This document shows positions 11,590 to 20,777 of a DNA stretch of 64,000 nt, one piece after another. The notes under the pieces are model-generated. The model was not told the origin of the DNA and searched no databases. It was given only the letters and a program-made list of their open reading frames with translations. Positions within the stretch are counted from its first letter, which is position 1. The number at the start of each line of letters is the position of its first letter. A program made the position numbers and the translations under genes. Origin of the DNA: Diplolepis rosae (Eukaryota; Arthropoda; Insecta; Hymenoptera; Diplolepididae); the NCBI GenBank assembly GCA_030998225.1, contig JAPYXD010000754.1, positions 2,480,001 to 2,544,000 on the forward strand. The letters are read 5' to 3'.

Positions 11590-12282
11590 AAAAATCTAAA
11601 AATGTTTAATTTTAGCAACATCTTTAACAAAACTAAATTTTCATTATCAAAACTAGTAGTACCGTAGAAAAAAGTTTTGATCGAAGCAGGAAAGTCGGCT
11701 GAATCGAAGATTTTAAATAAACTAGACTTGTAAAAAAAAAAAAAACTTTTATGCATTTATATATTGAGTGGCTAAATTTGAGTCAGAATTGTCTGTTAGC
11801 TGTTGCCAATTTGAGATTTTCCTTACTGTCATGATATCTACGTCCGTTTGCATGTGTCTTTTACAAATTTCTATTATTTTCAACATAAACATGTAGAAAC
11901 TGAACCTGATTGCTACAAGACGTTGCTCACTGTAAAAATGAAAAACTTATTTCAAGCCTTAAAATCACTTAACTTTAAGATGTAAAAAAATCAATTTTTT
12001 ATAAAATAACAGATTTATACACTTATATACTGGGCAACTGATTCTAGTACAAAATATCTTCAATAAGATATAACAAATTTAAGGCTTTTTTATTATGCTA
12101 CTTTCATATGTACATATTAAATGCCCTTAATGAATATTTTAGATTATCACATAAAACTCGAGAGCTTTTATCAAGAATTTGAATAGAATAGATTTGACCA
12201 TTAATTAAATAACAAAATGTAGACTTTCAAATATGTTATTAATCCTAATGCACATTAATATAAAAGGAGTAAATTAACCGTT
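11590..12282. other. Unassigned AT-rich stretch
   Basis: Between two repeat blocks. No convincing open frame or repeat partner. Confidence 0.4.
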
Positions 12283-12650
12283 TAGTTGCGGGGATGGTCG
12301 ATATATTGACCACTGAAGTGGCACAAAATATTTAATGTTTTTAGGCAAAATTTGATATTTTGAATACATAAAAAATAGTTTTAAAATTCCTCGAAACATT
12401 GTTGACCTTGAAAATCGGTATTTCAAGGTCAAATTTCATTTCTAGTAGAAGCGAGGATTTCAGAGTGTTTTCCTACGTAATTTGATGGACTGAACACGAA
12501 AAAAAAACCGAAAAAAATTACTGAGATATCCTTGACCTTGAAAATCTACATTCAAGGTCACATTTCATTCTTTGCATAAGCGAAAGTTGGAGATGACTTT
12601 CCAGCGTCATTGATGCGCTAAAAATGGGAAAAACAGTGAAAAAAAATCCT
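12283..12650. repeat. Tandem pair of TGACCTTGA/TCAAGGTCA hairpins, 130 bp period
   Basis: TGACCTTGA at 12403-12411 faces TCAAGGTCA at 12423-12431, and the same pair recurs at 12533-12541 and 12552-12560, exactly 130 bp downstream. Surrounding words (CGAAAANNCGGTATTTC, AAATTTCATT) are partly shared, so this is a two-unit tandem repeat with an inverted pair in each unit. TCAAGGTCA is the extended half-site bound by FTZ-F1/SF-1/ERR-type nuclear receptors in animals. Functional binding here is inference; it may simply be part of a transposable repeat. Confidence 0.55.
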
Positions 12651-12656
12651 CAAATA

Positions 12657-13855
12657 ATAATATTACAGATGATGTGAATCACACATTTTCTCAAATTCAC
12701 TGAATTTCTTTTTGAATTTAAGTGAAACAGGAAATTCAATTTACTTAAGGCTCTATCGGCCTTGAGGAACACATTCATACATTTCAGTATAACTTTTTAA
12801 TAAATTACATGATTAAAAGAATTTACTTTCTTCCACATATCTAAAAAGGAAAAACAATCGTAGACTTTATTTAAGGAAACGATTTTGCAGAACAACGCTT
12901 ATTTCGTATCTCACATATTTTGGTGAGAAAAATCGAATTTTTTCAATATTAAAAATCAAAACATAAAATATACATCCTGTCCCGAAATTTCTTTATCAGA
13001 ATTTGTAGACCTCATTTAGGCAAACAATTTTCCATCTAAATGTTTTTTTTGCATCTCACATATTTTGTCTAAAAAATGGAATTTTTTCATTTTTATCGTA
13101 TTTTTTGGAATTGAAACGAAAAATATATCTTTTATCAGAAACTGTGTCAGACAAAATTTGTAGATCTTTTTGAAACGAACAACTTTGTATTCTTACGTTT
13201 TTTTGGTATTTCCAATATTATTGTTAAAAAATTGAATTTTGGATTTTCAATAGTTTTTTTTTTAATTAAAAAGAAAAATATGCATCTTATGAAAAAATGT
13301 TATAATTCAAATTTGTAGGTCTTTATGTATTCAATAATATTGTATCATAACGTTTTTTCGTATCTCGTATAATTTAACTGGAAAATGGAATTTTGATATT
13401 GACTTTTTTCGAATTTGAATATGCTGTAACATTTCTAATTTTGATTTAATCAAAAAATGTTATTAGGATAATTTGTAGAGATTTATGAGCACTATCAAAA
13501 ACCAGGATTGGAATTTTTGATTTTTCAAAAAATTATTTTCAAAAACACAAAAGTAGTGCTCCATCCCTCAATTTTGATTGGATGTGGCTGGTTAACGAAC
13601 TTGTCCTTACTTTTTCGGCTCCGATAAAGTGTACCAAAGCTCAATTCAATCTGATAATTCTATCGAGAGTTATGCCGCACACGACCTACAGACAGACAGA
13701 CAGACAGACAGACAGAGAGACAGACAGACAGACAGACACTTTCGTAAAAACCATTTTTTCTGACTCAGGGGGTCTCAAAACGTAAAGATTTGATGAAAAT
13801 TTCGAAAGTCATTTTTCACATAAAACCAATACCTTCTCATCCATGATGAGAATGT
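12657..13855 (-). mobile_element. Family A copy 5
   Basis: Reverse-oriented, lacking the GC-rich tail and a short segment around TCATGACACTCGCGC. It retains the stem-loop (about 12746-12768), the tandem 150 bp units, GGATGTGGCTGGTTAACG, a long interrupted CAGA/GACA microsatellite (13689-13738) and the terminus CATGATGAGAATGT ending at 13855. Close to copies 2 and 7 in sequence. The 67-codon frame 13582-13785 translates the repeat and is not a gene. Confidence 0.85.
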
Positions 13856-14180
13856 AAAAAGGTGTATCGGATAAAAAACGTCCTAACCATATGATAACAA
13901 TTTACTATGCGGGTGAATATCCATATTCGAAGAATCGAATATTGTACAGGTTAACATATATATTGTACCCAGTCTAATACTGATAGTAATCCGCATTTGA
14001 ATATTGTAAGGATTACCATCTGTATTGTACCCTCTATAATAACGATTGTACGATTTACCACTTGTATTGCAATGGGTACAATACGAATTATATTTCTCAC
14101 AATATTTACGTACGCGTTAACATATGTATTGTACCTTCTACAATACACATTATATTTAAGGATTCTACTTTTTTTTATAT
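13856..14180. repeat. Degenerate repeats of GTATTGTACC
   Basis: Contains many variants of ATTGTAC/GTACAAT in both orientations (for example near 13943, 13967, 14025, 14045, 14066, 14078 and 14125). Antiparallel frames on both strands (13951-14190 minus, 13997-14182 plus) exist only because the repeated words lack stops. I read it as degenerate short repeats rather than coding. A weaker similar patch lies near 22490-22550. Confidence 0.45.
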
Positions 14181-14711
14181 AACTAATCATTTAGTTTTCA
14201 AAACAATATTTTCCATCGTTCAATGAACGTTCAGAACTGTAAGTACGTTTTTGTGACTGAAGTTGCAACCATGATTTCATAACCTCAAAGTGTTCGTGCA
14301 TGTTAACATTCTTGGGAATTTACTGTAAATTATAACGTATAGTATCGGTTTAAATAATGGATAAACGTATTCGTGATCTAAATCGTAGGCGTTCTAAGAA
14401 GCGCAGGTTAATAAAAAATAGTTCAGTTTTACATGATTTAATCGATATTGACATAGATGATTCTGAAAGTGAAATTGAAACTCTCATCATACCTTCGGGT
14501 AAGTTCTGTTTGTATGTTTTGACATATATTTATGTTTAAATAATCAAAAATGTTTTATTTTTGTATCACAAAGGACTATGAAGAAAACTTTGATCACGAA
14601 ATTCACCAGGACAATAATGAGCAAGAGGCTAATATCAGTGACGATCCTGCTGATACAATTCAATACATTCGACAAATGAACTTGATTTATTTTAAAGATT
14701 TGTCGCAAAAA
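14181..14711 (+). repeat. Left arm of a large inverted duplication
   Basis: Bases 14181-14711 match the reverse complement of 15026-16310 once the 746 bp insertion at 15391-16136 is removed. Identity is high by eye with scattered substitutions and small indels. The outer 68 bp are half of the 9 bp-TSD MITE, whose complete copy sits at the right arm's outer edge. Each arm carries a copy of the small gene below. The arms are separated by about 314 bp. Confidence 0.85.
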
Positions 14712-14726
14712 ATATATTATGTATGA
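14357..14726 (+). CDS. Small two-exon gene in left arm, unknown function
   Basis: Exon 1 is 14357-14498 (ATG start, 47 codons plus one base), followed by a consensus donor GTAAGT at 14499. With the acceptor AG at 14572-14573 (the one used in the right-arm copy) the frame stops at once. The AG at 14582-14583 gives an open frame of about 94 codons ending at 14724-14726. The N-terminus is strongly basic (KRIRDLNRRRSKKRRLIK), like a nuclear-localisation segment. An acidic run follows (DLIDIDIDDSESEIE), then a Glu/Asn/Asp-rich exon 2 (NFDHEIHQDNNEQE). No known domain. It may be a truncated piece of a transposon protein, and splicing is inferred only from sequence. Confidence 0.4.
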
Positions 14727-14809
14727 CTAATAAATAGCAATTAAAAATATATAATTTTTGCTTTTATTTTAATATTTTAAAGTAATTTACAGGATTACAT
14801 CTTATACGT

Positions 14810-15035
14810 ATACCTGACCAGGGACTGGCAGGGTACAGACCGGCAACTATCCGGTACCCGATCGAGGATTAACCGGGCTTCTAGCCCGACCGGGGCGCGT
14901 TTGATTCCCCGTGACGAAATTGACCGCGCCCTGTCCGGTATACCCGGCCGGGGCCCTGATATTATCCAGGCTGATTATCCGGGTCCCGGCCAGGGCCCGA
15001 TAAAAACCGGTTTAAATTTCTACACGGGTTGTTGC
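14810..15035. mobile_element. GC-rich element remnant ending in CACGGG, copy 1
   Basis: A sharply GC-rich island between the two arms, full of CCGG, CCCGG and GGGCCC words. It ends with AAATTTCTACACGGG at about 15014-15028. A related block at 16590-16804 ends with AATTTCTGCACGGG. A complete-looking relative at 37324-37761 has CCCGTGTGGAAAAAT at both ends in inverted orientation. I see no matching left terminus here, so this copy is truncated. Noncoding. Confidence 0.55.
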
Positions 15036-15049
15036 GACAAATCTTTAAA

Positions 15050-15383
15050 TTAAATCAAGTTCATTTGTTGAATGTATTGAATTGTATCAGCAGGATCTTC
15101 ACTTATATTAGCCTCTTGCTCATTATTGTCCTGGTGAATTTCGTGATCAAAGTTTTCTTCATGGCCTTTTGTGATACAAAAATAAAACATTTTTGATTAT
15201 TTAAACATAAATATATGTCAAAAAATACAAACAGAACTTACCCAAAGGTATAATGGGAGTCTCAATTTCACTATCAGAATCATCTATGTCGATATCGATT
15301 AAATCATGTAAAATTGAACTATTTTTTATTAACCTGCGCTTCTTAGAACGCCTACGATTTAGATCACGAATACGTTTATTCAT
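15050..15383 (-). CDS. Small two-exon gene in right arm, unknown function
   Basis: Minus-strand exon 1 is 15383-15242 (142 nt) and ends at a GTAAGT donor. The intron is 15241-15166 (76 nt) and exon 2 is 15165-15050 (116 nt), giving an 85-residue open frame that closes with TAA. The frame stays open across the junction. The protein starts MNKRIRDLNRRRSKKRR, has the acidic stretch DLIDIDIDDSDSEIE and ends TIQYIQQMNLI. It differs from the left-arm copy by several substitutions, an indel at the acceptor and an earlier stop. A TTAA element sits 7 bp upstream of the start codon, probably displacing any promoter. Unrecognised family. Confidence 0.45.
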
Positions 15384-15390
15384 TATTTAA

Positions 15391-16136
15391 GGACGTTCTC
15401 TTGCCCGTAGATGTGCTCATCCTACTCTATCATAGGTAGTGGGATTAAAGTTAAGCTTTCTAACCGAATGAGTTGAGCACCGTTTATGCGCAAAAGTAAC
15501 AAAATGTGTCTTCTGCGTCGATTTGTGCGATTTGGCAACACCGCTTTCCTGTCTTTCTCATATCGAGTCGAAAACATATGGTGTGAGAGAGATTATATTA
15601 TGAGTTTAGAGACAGTTTGTAAATACTAATAAGATGTCTAATAAATTTCTCAACAAACATGCATTTTTTATTTCACAAAAATCAGCTGCTCGTAAAAACA
15701 AAGCTCTGGAAGCAATGTCAAATGTAAGCGTACGCGCTCGCTGTTGATGTGGTGTTGCCAAGTCACCATATTTGCTTCAGCGAGCCAGCTAAGAATTTGT
15801 GCAACTGCGAGTTTCAACAACGTATATCTTTAAAAGTAGTGCCGGTACACGTATTTTTTATGATGGCATACGATTCCTTATAATCTCTAGTATAACATAC
15901 TAGTTTTCCAAAAAAATCTAAAGAAAATTGTGCTTTTAATGTAAAGGAAGGTATCGCGAAACTGAACTACGTCTATCAATCACGTGTTAAGAGATTCAAC
16001 TTTAGAGCTTAATTTCTCGATTTTAAGTACCGGTCTTGATGATAATCTTTTTACCGCTTTGTAGATCATGGTAAAAAGTACTTATTTACGAAGTTTGAAA
16101 GAAATCTAAAGAAAAGTGATTTTCAAGAGAACGTCC
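15391..16136. mobile_element. 746 bp TTAA-flanked nonautonomous DNA transposon
   Basis: The 13 bp terminal inverted repeats are GGACGTTCTCTTG (15391-15403) and CAAGAGAACGTCC (16124-16136). TTAA lies immediately outside on both sides (15387-15390, 16137-16140). TTAA duplication is the hallmark of piggyBac-type elements; the TIR does not start with the usual CCC, so the superfamily is inference. The left arm of the inverted duplication gives the uninterrupted site. Inside, a 37-codon plus-strand frame starts at about 15632 (MSNKFLNKHAFFISQKSAAR) with GTAAGC close to its end; it may be a gene or transposase remnant. No complete transposase. Confidence 0.8.
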
Positions 16137-16241
16137 TTAAACCGATACTATACGTTATAATTTACGGTAAATCCACAAGAATGTTGACATGCACGAACAC
16201 TTTAAGGTTAAGACATCATGGTTGCAACTTCAGTGGCAAAA

Positions 16242-16449
16242 ACGTACTTACAGTTCTGAACGTTCATTGAACGATGGAAAATATTTTTTTGAAAACTAAA
16301 TGATTAGTTTTTGCCCAAGAAAATAAAACAATAGTGGTTTGTTTATGGCAGATTGTATATTAAAAGGACCCCAAATATAAACATAATAATTATCTTGTAA
16401 AAAAAAATTTCTGTCATCGTTCAATAAAGGTTCAAACCTGTAAGTATAT
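16242..16449. mobile_element. 9 bp-TSD MITE, copy at the inverted-duplication edge
   Basis: TIRs ACGTACTTACAGTTCTGAAC (left) and, reversed, ATATACTTACAGGTTTGAAC (right). The flanks are GTGGCAAAA (16233-16241) and CTGGCAAAA (16450-16458), an 8-of-9 match consistent with an aged 9 bp target duplication. Same family as 58236-58449 and 59722-59934. Noncoding. Confidence 0.8.
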
Positions 16450-16589
16450 CTGGCAAAAGTTGTGTTTTTAAATTTTTCTACAAAATTTTTGGTCCCACAT
16501 ATATTTTAACATCTGATTTAATATATTATAGATACATTATTTTTATAAAACTAGTTGGCATATTCATAAAAATGCAAATTTCGAAACAA

Positions 16590-16804
16590 GCAGACGACCT
16601 GGTCGGGTCCCGTCCAATGCCCGGGCGGAAACTGTAAATCAACTTGCGTGACCATAGTCTGACCAGGCCCTGGTTGGGGAGAATTTTCCAAACAACTGTG
16701 CGGGCAAGGCCCGACCAGGCCCCGGTTGGGTAAAAGTTACCCGGCTATTGCCCGGCCAGGACCCGACCGTTAGCAGAGCATAGTCGAGACAATTTCTGCA
16801 CGGG
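16590..16804. mobile_element. GC-rich element remnant ending in CACGGG, copy 2
   Basis: GC-rich block with GGTCGGGTCCCG, CCAGGCCC and GCCCGGCCAGG words, ending AATTTCTGCACGGG. Related in composition and right terminus to 14810-15035. It directly abuts the truncated MITE at 16805, suggesting one cut the other. Confidence 0.5.
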
Positions 16805-17057
16805 TACATGTGGTAAATTCAAATTAATAGGCTTGTATATTATGCAAAATTAATATACATTCTTATTAAATTCCATAATTTTTTGTTAAAATTATATTAA
16901 ACTTATCAAAAATTATTAAAATATATACTCATGTGTATTAAAATTTAAATAAAAGTTTGTATTTTTCAAGATGAAAGTGTTTTAAATTTAATATACGTTA
17001 CTGAAAAAAACTTCCATTACATGTAATGGAAGTTTAATAGAGAAATTTCTAACAGTG
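16805..17057 (-). mobile_element. TA-flanked MITE (CACTGTTA termini), copy 2, truncated
   Basis: Reverse-oriented copy of 1612-1867 with the same TTCCATTACATGTAATGGA block and right end AGAAATTTCTAACAGTG followed by TA. About 45-50 bp are missing at the other end, where a GC-rich element abuts. Confidence 0.75.
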
Positions 17058-17347
17058 TAGTAAAATATGCCAGATATGGAAAAAACATTATAATGCAAAA
17101 TTCTTTGCTTAAATGAATTTTCCAAATTTGCATTCACACACTTTTTAAAATTATATATAAAATAAATGAACACGAAATTGAATAAAACGCAAAAAAATAT
17201 GATGCGAGAAATTAGGAAACTATGAAATTACCAAAACATATATATCACAGGGAAATTAATATAGGCTTTTACTGATTCTTTATCTTTTAAATCACGAGTT
17301 TTAGTTTCTTGTTTTCGATTGTGAACCTTGAGTGCAAGAGTCATGAT

Positions 17348-17432
17348 GAGAATGTACTTCTAAAAGTCTAAGTAACTTTGAGGAATACGCGAGCGATAAG
17401 AATGTGCCCGCGAAGCGGGCAAATATTTCATA
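17348..17432 (+). mobile_element. Family A terminal fragments
   Basis: TCATGATGAGAATGT at about 17340-17354 and, after a gap, GATAAGAATGTGCCCGCGAAGCGGGCA (about 17396-17422) correspond to the internal TGATGAGAATGT motif and the terminal hairpin of family A with nearly everything between deleted. Confidence 0.55.
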
Positions 17433-18800
17433 TTGTATTTGATGTAATGACGGTTTCAGTCATGATTCCCTCATGATTTTCTTGTTTTCTAAATTCTTCC
17501 GGGCCTGGCAAATATAAGTCGACATCCCCTTGTGCTGTGCTTCAATATAGCCACGTATCTCATATAACTAAGCTGCATGAGTGACCAGCCGCGGCCAACG
17601 CGCTCAGCATTCAGAAAAGCATATTTAGGATGAAGGATATCGCGTGTCATAAAGCCGTAATCACCGAGCCGAGACTACTGGGGTCGAGCAGAGCGGCGAG
17701 AAGTTGCACCGAGGTCGAATTCGACGTAGGTTGAAAGGAGAGAAATGGGAAAATATTACCACCAAGAGGGGCAAATTCATAACTCTGTACCGTCGCAAAT
17801 TTTACTGCATACTATAAAAATGCGATAGATCCGACGTGTACAGGTTTCGGTTATGTGCGCCTTGCCAGCCAATCGCTCGAGTAATTTCAAGGTGATAGAC
17901 ATTTTGAAAAATAGAGGTGGAAAATGAAAATTGTTTACGAATGGAATTACCGAAATTGAAAAAAGAACGGAATTGTGGAAGCAAACAGCATTCCATTCAA
18001 TTGAGAGTGTAAGATGAAAAAATCGAAATTCGCATTTCGATTCAATTGAAACGGACTCAAGTGTGTCTATAAAAATTATGGGAAGAAATTCTCTGATAAT
18101 TTCAAGTTTTATATATATATATAAATAATACTATGATAAAAGAAATGCTATCAAAGTTATAATAAACTAAAATGAATAGCGATGCACAAATAAATTTTTT
18201 TCGAAACAAAGAAACATTTTACTGTGTGTTTACTGGTTATCTATATTTTATTCGAATAACACAGATGATATTAGTTTTTTTCTGTATAATTACAAAAAAA
18301 GTGATTAATTGTAACATTTAGGAAACCAAAACAAATTTTAATATAGTTACTTTGTAAGAAAATGTACATTATCCTTATTGAACATTTAAAATGATGTACG
18401 GTTCTCTTACGAAATTAATATATTAAAATATTTGTAAAATCTCAAATGTTAAATTATGTTTTCATTCGTAATAATTTGAGAAGGAAAATATATAAAAACT
18501 TGTCTTTTTCGAATTGATTTTTTATCTATTTTAAAACAATGCTCCAACTGCAGCCAATAAGCGCGCTATGTTGATACAAGCGCTGTATTTAGAATTTTGT
18601 CATTCACTTAGTAAAAAGAAAAATCAAATAGTAAATAGTCTAATACATATCTGATAGAACTTGCAATGCAAATGTTAAAGTTTATTATTTATCATTTAAT
18701 TCTCCAAGGGTACATTTGTTCATTCAGAATAGCAATTTATGCTATTTTCTTTTTTTTTATGCATGTTCTATAAGTTAAACAGCTTATAAACATACTCGTA
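17433..18800. other. Single-copy, GC-richer island at 17500-17760
   Basis: Bases 17500-17760 are noticeably GC-richer (CGCGGCCAACGCGC, GAGCAGAGCGGCGAG) and do not match any repeat in the window. No long open frame. It could be a host exon or a cis-regulatory element. The remainder, to 18800, is AT-rich without a feature I can support; the frame 17802-17996 on the minus strand has no recognised domain. Confidence 0.35.
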
Positions 18801-18802
18801 TA

Positions 18803-19662
18803 CAGTAGGTTGCCAAATTATGAAACTCATTTTGTTTTTTTTTAGCTGCATAAAATCTCCTAATATTAACAATAAACTTTTTTAAAATTTTTCATTTGAA
18901 AATAACATTAAAGACGTCAAAATTATTGATAAAACGACCTCATGATAACGTGCTTTGTCAATTTTTGAGGAAGATATTGTGAAAAGAGTCTAAATTCCAA
19001 ACTTATTTCACATTATAAATAATTTGCGTAATAACTGCTGTTTTTTTGATATTCTTCGACTCATTTTAAAGGTAAATTTACACAAAAAGAAAAAACGTGC
19101 CAAAAATTAGACGTATTTTTCCCTAAATTCTGAAGAAGTTTAAACTTACAACAAAAAATCCGTAAAAATTCAAACTTGCAAATGTATTTTATAAAAGATA
19201 GTACAAATAATTATATTTAATTTTTCAAGAAAATTTAATTCCTTCATGTGGGTAATCACTTTTATGTAATTCTAAAATCCTTCTTTTGAGTATTAGAATT
19301 TATTTAATTTTCACGCCTTTTTTGTTTTGAGTTTAGATCGCTGTAGAATTTAGGGAAAAATTAGTATAATTTTTTGGCACGTTTTTCTACATTTCACGTA
19401 AATTTACCTTTAGAATGAAACGAAGAACATCTAAAAACATTAATTATTTCAAAAGTTATTCATAATTTAAGAAAAGTTTGAAATTTTTCACAATATCTTC
19501 AAAAATTCACAAAAACAGTCAATTTCGAGGTGGTTTCATGAATAATTTTGAAGTCTCTTATGTTCCTTTTATGGATACGTTTTAATATATGTATCATCAA
19601 TAATAGAAGATTTTATGCGATCAACAAAAAGAAAGTGAGTATAATAATTTGGCAACCCACTG
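18803..19662. mobile_element. 860 bp long-armed TA element
   Basis: Ends CAGTAGGTTGCCAAATTAT (left) and, in reverse complement, CAGTGGGTTGCCAAATTAT (right), flanked by TA (18801-18802 and 19663-19664). Pairing extends inward: AAAGGTAAATTTAC, ACGTGCCAAAAATTA and TTTTTCCCTAAATTCT occur in the left half (about 19070-19135) and inverted in the right half (about 19340-19420). It is therefore nearly a full inverted repeat. No transposase frame. TA duplication fits a nonautonomous Tc1/mariner element; a transcript would fold into a long hairpin. Confidence 0.8.
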
Positions 19663-19867
19663 TATTTACAGTTCTGAACGTTTATTGAATAACAAAATTT
19701 TTTGTTTGAAACAAAAACTTATTATGTTTGTTTTTAGGGCTCTTCAAATATACAATCTGTCATGAAATATATGCTACTTTTTAATTTACTGGGGTAAAAA
19801 CGAATAAATTTGTTATTAAAAAAATTATTTTACATGATTAAATGAACTTTCAGAACTGTAAGTAGAT
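19659..19867. mobile_element. 9 bp-TSD MITE family, degenerate copy
   Basis: TTACAGTTCTGAACGTTTATTGAA at the left and TTCAGAACTGTAAGTAGAT at the right, with the family's internal TCAAATATACAAT and TACTTTTTAATTTACTG. It starts at or overlaps the end of the 860 bp element, and no 9 bp duplication can be seen. Older than the 58 and 59 kb copies. Confidence 0.65.
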
Positions 19868-20732
19868 CTGATAAAGTTGAATTCGTCCTAGTAGAACTTG
19901 ATTAAGATCTAACTTTAGGAACAAATCCGAACGCTGAATTCGGATGATAATGTCCAGCGGACAGGTAGGTAGATGAAGTTGCCCTGACGTTGATAGGTTG
20001 TGTTCTGCGCGTTGTTTTGTGTGAGAAGGGACTGTGATGCGAGAGAATAGGATAGTATGTGCTCAATAGGAGGAAGAGGGACGAGGGTGAAACAGTGGTC
20101 GAATTTACAGGGGAAGGACTGCAAAGTGGTAACCGCAGTGCTCAGTATGGGATCTATCGAGAACAGATTGCAACTCACCACTACTAGAACCCCTTTTGGG
20201 TTCCGTTCTATCCGACCTTCCATCCCTAATTCTCATCAATATCCCTCTCTTTTACCTACCCCTTATTCAGTCATTTGCCTGACACTGACGTCTGTTGCAC
20301 CCTGGCCACCAAACGACCCTGCTTACCTCATGTACAAAATACCTGACAAAACCCTTTCCGATTCCCATTAACAGGTGTGAGAGTCGACAATTAATTCACA
20401 GTAACTACTTTTCGATCGATAACTATGTACATCGAGCAGTTTGGCGTCGGGTACTTTGCAATAAGTTGAAAACTTTCTTTAGCTTTCTAATTATATTCAA
20501 ATTAGTATATTTCTATTCGGTCCAAACAAAAATAGAAAAACATAACTCCATGAGCGAAATTTATGCTAAAAAGAAGCAGATAATTTTATTCCAAACAAAA
20601 ATAGAAAAACATGACTCCTTGAGCAAAATTGATGCTAGAAAGAAGCAGATAATTTTATTTTTTAATCACTTTTAAAAAAGCCTTCCCTTTAGTAATTTTT
20701 TTAGATGCAAAGAACAAATAGCACAAATTACT
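19868..20732. other. Single-copy GC-richer region; 69 bp tandem duplication at 20522-20659
   Basis: Bases 19900-20460 are less AT-rich and unique within the window. Overlapping frames on opposite strands (19915-20223 minus; 20057-20371 and 20295-20675 plus) have no recognised domain. A 69 bp segment starting CCAAACAAAAATAGAAAAAC at 20522 is repeated from 20591. Because 69 is a multiple of three, it produces a 23-residue in-frame repeat (IEKHNSMSEIYAKKKQIILF-like) in the 20295-20675 frame. All five base differences I see change the amino acid, which argues against coding. Confidence 0.4.
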
Positions 20733-20777
20733 ACACCCAGAAAAAAGTTTCATTCAAATTTAAGAAATCGTTTTTAC

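Larger units (their letters stand above)
15026..16310 (-). repeat. Right arm of the inverted duplication
   Basis: Reverse-complement partner of 14181-14711. The inner edge starts with TTGCGACAAATCTTTAAA. The outer edge runs through GCAACTTCAGTGGCAAAAACGTACTTACAG into the first part of the MITE at 16242. The arm is split by a TTAA-flanked insertion that the left arm lacks, so the left arm preserves the empty site (CGGTTTAAATAATGG). Confidence 0.85.

Noticed and set aside
13582..13785. 67-codon frame with Thr/Asp/Arg/Gln repeats, and its counterparts at 26284-26541 and 20808-21005
   Set aside because: They translate the same interspersed repeat including the tetranucleotide microsatellite. Similar frames appear in each copy and are broken in others.
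13951..14190. Antiparallel 79- and 61-codon frames
   Set aside because: They overlap on opposite strands within degenerate GTATTGTACC repeats and show Ile/Val-rich low complexity.
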